From JAIEPT01 sp038217425 (GTDB lineage Bacteria; Planctomycetota; Planctomycetia; Gemmatales; Gemmataceae), in NCBI GenBank assembly GCA_038217425.1, contig JBBQPM010000103.1, forward strand, positions 1-24,063: a stretch of DNA of 24,063 nt, read 5' to 3'. Under the pieces are notes generated by a model that saw only the letters and a program-made list of their open reading frames with translations, was not told the origin of the DNA and did not search any database. This document shows positions 22,088 to 24,063 of this stretch, one piece after another (the first letter of the stretch is position 1; every line of letters begins with the position of its first letter). The translations under genes were made by a program, and so were the position numbers.

Positions 22088-23356
22088 TCACACCAGAATT
22101 GGCTCCGGCATACTCGCCTTGCGTCCCTCGTAAATCGGGTCGAACTCTTCGAGCGCCGGGCGAATGACGACATGCCGTTCGACGATGCCGGCGATCGCGT
22201 CCTGCGTCTTCAGGCCGTTGCCGGTGACGCACAGCACGATGTCCTCGTCGCGCGGGATTCGGCCCTGCTCGATCAGCTTACGGGCGACGGCGAGGGTGAC
22301 GCCCCCCGCGGTTTCGCAGAAAATGCCCTCGGTGCGGGCCATCAGGTACATCGCTTCCGAGATCTCGTCGTCGCCGACGTCCTCGCCCCAGCCGCCGGTG
22401 TCGCGCATGACTTTGTTCGCGAAGAACCCGTCGGCTGGGTCGCCGATGGCCAGCGACTTGGCAATCGTGTTCGGCTTCCGCACAGGACGATGCGTCTCCT
22501 GCCCGCTCTTGACGGCCGCGGTGATCGGGTTGCAACCGGTCGCCTGGGCGCCGTAAATCTTGCAACTGTGCTTCTCCGAGAGCAGGCCGACCTTGTAAAG
22601 TTCGTCGAAGGCCTTGATGATCTTGCCGATCAAGCTGCCTCCCGCCATCGGCGCGACGACGTGTTTGGGCGTCCGCCAGCCCAGCTGCTCGGCGATCTCG
22701 TAGCCCATCGTCTTGGAACCCTCGGCATAGAACGCGCGAAGATTGATGTTGACGAAGCCCCAGCCGTATTTGAACGCGACTTGCGTGCACAAACGATTGA
22801 CCTGATCGTAGGTGCTGGTGACGCCGATGACGTTAGCGCCGTAGACGCTGGTGCCGAGGATCTTGGCGGTTTCGAGATCGTGCGGCACGAAGATGAAGGC
22901 CTCGAGCCCGGCGGCGGCGGCATTGGCGGCGACGCTGTTGGCCAGGTTCCCCGTCGACGCGCAGCCCACGGTCTTGAAGCCCAGCTCGACCGCTTTGCTT
23001 AGTGCCACCGAGACGACGCGGTCCTTGAACGACAGCGTCGGAAAGTTGACGGCGTCGTTCTTGATCCACAGGTTCTTGACGCCCAGCGCCTTGGCGAGAT
23101 TTCGGCATTTGACCAGGGGCGTACCGCCGACGAGGGGACCGACGGTCGGCTCGCCGTCGATGGGGAGGAGTTCGCGGTAGCGCCACATATTAAAGGGACG
23201 CAGCTCGATTTTCGATCGGCTGACGACTTCGCGGATGGCGGCGTAGTCGTAATCGACTTCGAGGGGGCCGAAGTCATCGGTACAGAAGTTGAGGGCTTGT
23301 TTGGGGTAGGCCTTGCCGCAGATTCGGCACTTGAGGCCGCGGACGAAATCGTTCAT
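22088..23356 (-). CDS. Threonine-synthase-like PLP enzyme, SAM-riboswitch controlled
   Basis: 422 residues. Fold type II PLP enzyme: the PLP lysine is Lys111 in 'NFPTLSFKDRVVSVAL', the phosphate-contact loop is 'ASTGNLANSVAA' (134-137 STGN), and near the end 'CVTGNGLKTQDAI' is typical of threonine synthase. The N-terminus 'LKCRICGKAYPKQALNFC' has a small zinc-knuckle-like region, as in some archaeal-type ThrC proteins. Threonine synthase converts O-phosphohomoserine to threonine. Control by a SAM-I riboswitch is unusual for that role and suggests use of O-phosphohomoserine or a related substrate for methionine/homocysteine synthesis (inference). Start: ATG at 23356 behind AGGA. MoaD- and ThiF-like genes lie downstream. 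Confidence 0.88.
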   Translation of the reverse strand: MNDFVRGLKCRICGKAYPKQALNFCTDDFGPLEVDYDYAAIREVVSRSKIELRPFNMWRYRELLPIDGEPTVGPLVGGTPLVKCRNLAKALGVKNLWIKNDAVNFPTLSFKDRVVSVALSKAVELGFKTVGCASTGNLANSVAANAAAAGLEAFIFVPHDLETAKILGTSVYGANVIGVTSTYDQVNRLCTQVAFKYGWGFVNINLRAFYAEGSKTMGYEIAEQLGWRTPKHVVAPMAGGSLIGKIIKAFDELYKVGLLSEKHSCKIYGAQATGCNPITAAVKSGQETHRPVRKPNTIAKSLAIGDPADGFFANKVMRDTGGWGEDVGDDEISEAMYLMARTEGIFCETAGGVTLAVARKLIEQGRIPRDEDIVLCVTGNGLKTQDAIAGIVERHVVIRPALEEFDPIYEGRKASMPEPILV

Positions 23357-23465
23357 GTTCCCAGATCCTAAAACGTGAGCGGGGCAACCGTCCGGCGCAC
23401 GCCGAACGACGTTGTTGGGAACAACTGCGAGGGTATCTGGTAGGAAATGCGGGAAGGGGCAAACG

Positions 23466-23503
23466 AAAAAGCCTCTTCCGACATTTAGAGAAGAAGAGGC
23501 TTA
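23466..23503 (-). terminator. Intrinsic terminator of the SAM riboswitch
   Basis: On the minus strand AAGCCTCTTC (23503-23494) pairs with GAAGAGGCTT (23479-23470) through a 14-nt loop, and a run of T follows, with more T after CG. It lies 11 bases after the riboswitch's last P1 strand and about 110 bases before the ATG, as an expression platform should. The remaining 23357-23465 leader shows no further structure I can name beyond the ribosome binding site. Confidence 0.85.
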
Positions 23504-23514
23504 CGAGGCCATTC

Positions 23515-23620
23515 TTATCTCTCCCGGGCGGAGCCGGGGGGGAGTTAGCACCAGCATCGCGTTGCCGCGACCGGTTGCTGTGGCTTCAACGGGCCCAAAC
23601 CCTCAGCCACTCTGGATAAG
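23515..23620 (-). ncRNA. SAM-I (S-box) riboswitch
   Basis: Read on the minus strand from 23620, the sequence runs CTTATCCAGAGTGG, then GAGGG, TTGGGCCC, TTGAAGCC, GCAACCGG, and closes with GAGAGATAAG. These are the S-box hallmarks: P1 (CTTATC with GATAAG), the internal loop AGAGTGG, the kink-turn and pseudoknot block GGGCCC with TGAAGCC, and GCAACC. P3 (GTCGCGGCAACGCGATGC) and P4 (CCCGGCTCCGCCCGGG) stems also form. Length about 106 nt is standard. SAM binding should stabilise P1 and let the downstream terminator form, switching off the threonine-synthase-like gene. Confidence 0.95.
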
Positions 23621-23643
23621 ATACCGATCAAGTTGTTGCATGA

Positions 23644-23672
23644 ATTGTAGAAAGCCCCGCACGCGGATGCAA
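23644..23672 (-). promoter_or_regulatory. Possible sigma-70 promoter for the riboswitch transcript
   Basis: On the minus strand TTGCAT (23672-23667) and TACAAT (23649-23644) are 17 bp apart. The -10 is five of six; the -35 keeps TTG. Initiation about 7 nt later would start the RNA roughly 17 nt before the first P1 strand of the riboswitch. Confidence 0.5.
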
Positions 23673-23708
23673 TGGGAAAATCGCCAAAAATTCGCAATCT
23701 CTAAACAT

Positions 23709-23766
23709 CCGAGCCGGAAGCGTCAGCGACGATTGGCGCAGGTCGTCGCTAACGCTTCCGGCTCGG
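23709..23766. repeat. 24-bp inverted repeat, family D (gagccggaagcg)
   Basis: Arms 23709-23732 and 23743-23766 pair with one mismatch around a 10-nt loop. It lies just past the stop of the partial gene at the right edge and before the promoter of the riboswitch gene, a terminator-like place. Repeats of the 'agccggaagcgt...agcgacg' kind are, from memory, common in planctomycete genomes. Confidence 0.85.
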
Positions 23767-23774
23767 ACAAAAAT

Positions 23775-24063
23775 TCAAGGCGCCATCTTCACCGACAGGT
23801 CGAAGGCGCCGAAGCGGGCGTCGAACTGGGTGGCGACGATGCGGTAGACGCCGTCCACGGTCGGCGTGAAAAAGAGCTTGGAGTTGCGTCCGCCGCCGGA
23901 GTCGTCGTCCGCCGCCAATTCTCGGCCCTGCGAATTCTCGACGCGCACAAACGTGTCGAACTGGTTGCTCGTCATATCGACCTGATACTTTTGGCCTGCC
24001 TTCATCTTCACCGAGTAGACCTTGCAGCGATGCGTCTGCGATCGACCATTGACGATGTCGATC
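23775..24063 (-). CDS. C-terminal end of an exported protein with a pre-peptidase-like beta module (partial)
   Basis: The frame is open to the right edge with no start needed inside the window; about 95 residues are visible. The peptide 'THRCKVYSVKMKAGQKYQVDM', then 'FDTFVRVENSQGRELAADDDSGGG', 'SKLFFTPTVDGVYRIVATQF' is the pattern of a pre-peptidase C-terminal (PPC)-like beta-sandwich: a 'DxxLxLxDxxGxxLAxDDD' turn followed by 'FxPxxxGxYxIxxT'. In planctomycetes such modules occur in tandem at the ends of large exported proteins and are thought to help secretion or binding. The GTG at 24011 is internal. Whole-protein function cannot be judged. Confidence 0.8.
   Translation of the reverse strand, partial: IDIVNGRSQTHRCKVYSVKMKAGQKYQVDMTSNQFDTFVRVENSQGRELAADDDSGGGRNSKLFFTPTVDGVYRIVATQFDARFGAFDLSVKMAP

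Overview
The window reads as chromosomal DNA of a planctomycete (Planctomycetota, possibly Gemmatales- or Pirellulales-like). This rests on the gene families present: a Tat-exported DUF1501 protein, two exported DUF1080 (3-keto-disaccharide hydrolase-like) proteins, an Uma2 nuclease, a pre-peptidase-like C-terminal module, a DUF1570-like lipoprotein peptidase, and a ClpS adaptor of apparently planctomycete type. Codon use is GC-rich almost throughout. Gaps between genes are short and many hold long perfect inverted repeats. No tRNA, rRNA, CRISPR array or complete insertion sequence was seen.

Layout. 1-4.8 kb: the 3' end of a probable transposase, an M48-like lipoprotein that has lost its zinc site, a small membrane protein, a sarcosine/N-methyltryptophan oxidase-like flavoenzyme, two divergent DUF1080 genes and a methyltransferase. 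4.8-6.0 kb: a visibly AT-richer two-gene cassette of small membrane proteins of unknown function behind a near-consensus promoter. 6.1-9.4 kb: DUF1501 protein, a lipoprotein and a BON-type exported protein. 9.5-13.3 kb, minus strand: a HIT protein overlapping hemC, an amidase whose 3' end is tandemly duplicated, and Uma2. 13.4-18.1 kb, plus strand: VWA protein, clpS, XPB-type helicase, a CxxC protein and a second methyltransferase. 18.1-24.06 kb, minus strand: DUF1570-like peptidase, ThiF/MoeB-like E1 enzyme, an unknown 117-residue protein, a MoaD/ThiS-like sulfur carrier, a six-helix membrane protein, a threonine-synthase-like PLP enzyme behind a SAM-I riboswitch, and the C-terminal end of an exported protein running off the right edge.

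The most interesting region is 19.2-23.6 kb. A threonine-synthase-like enzyme sits behind a SAM-I (S-box) riboswitch with a terminator, and a ubiquitin-like sulfur carrier plus its E1-like activating enzyme follow on the same strand. Because the riboswitch senses the methionine product SAM, I infer that this locus may make a sulfur amino acid, for example homocysteine from O-phosphohomoserine using a carrier-protein thiocarboxylate, rather than only threonine. The carrier ends in GGQP instead of a free GG, so it may need trimming before activation.

The second theme is repeats. At least five sequence families of long intergenic inverted repeats occur between genes. Two families recur within the window, and one stretch of 180-190 bp carrying a sixth repeat type is tandemly duplicated together with the end of the amidase gene.
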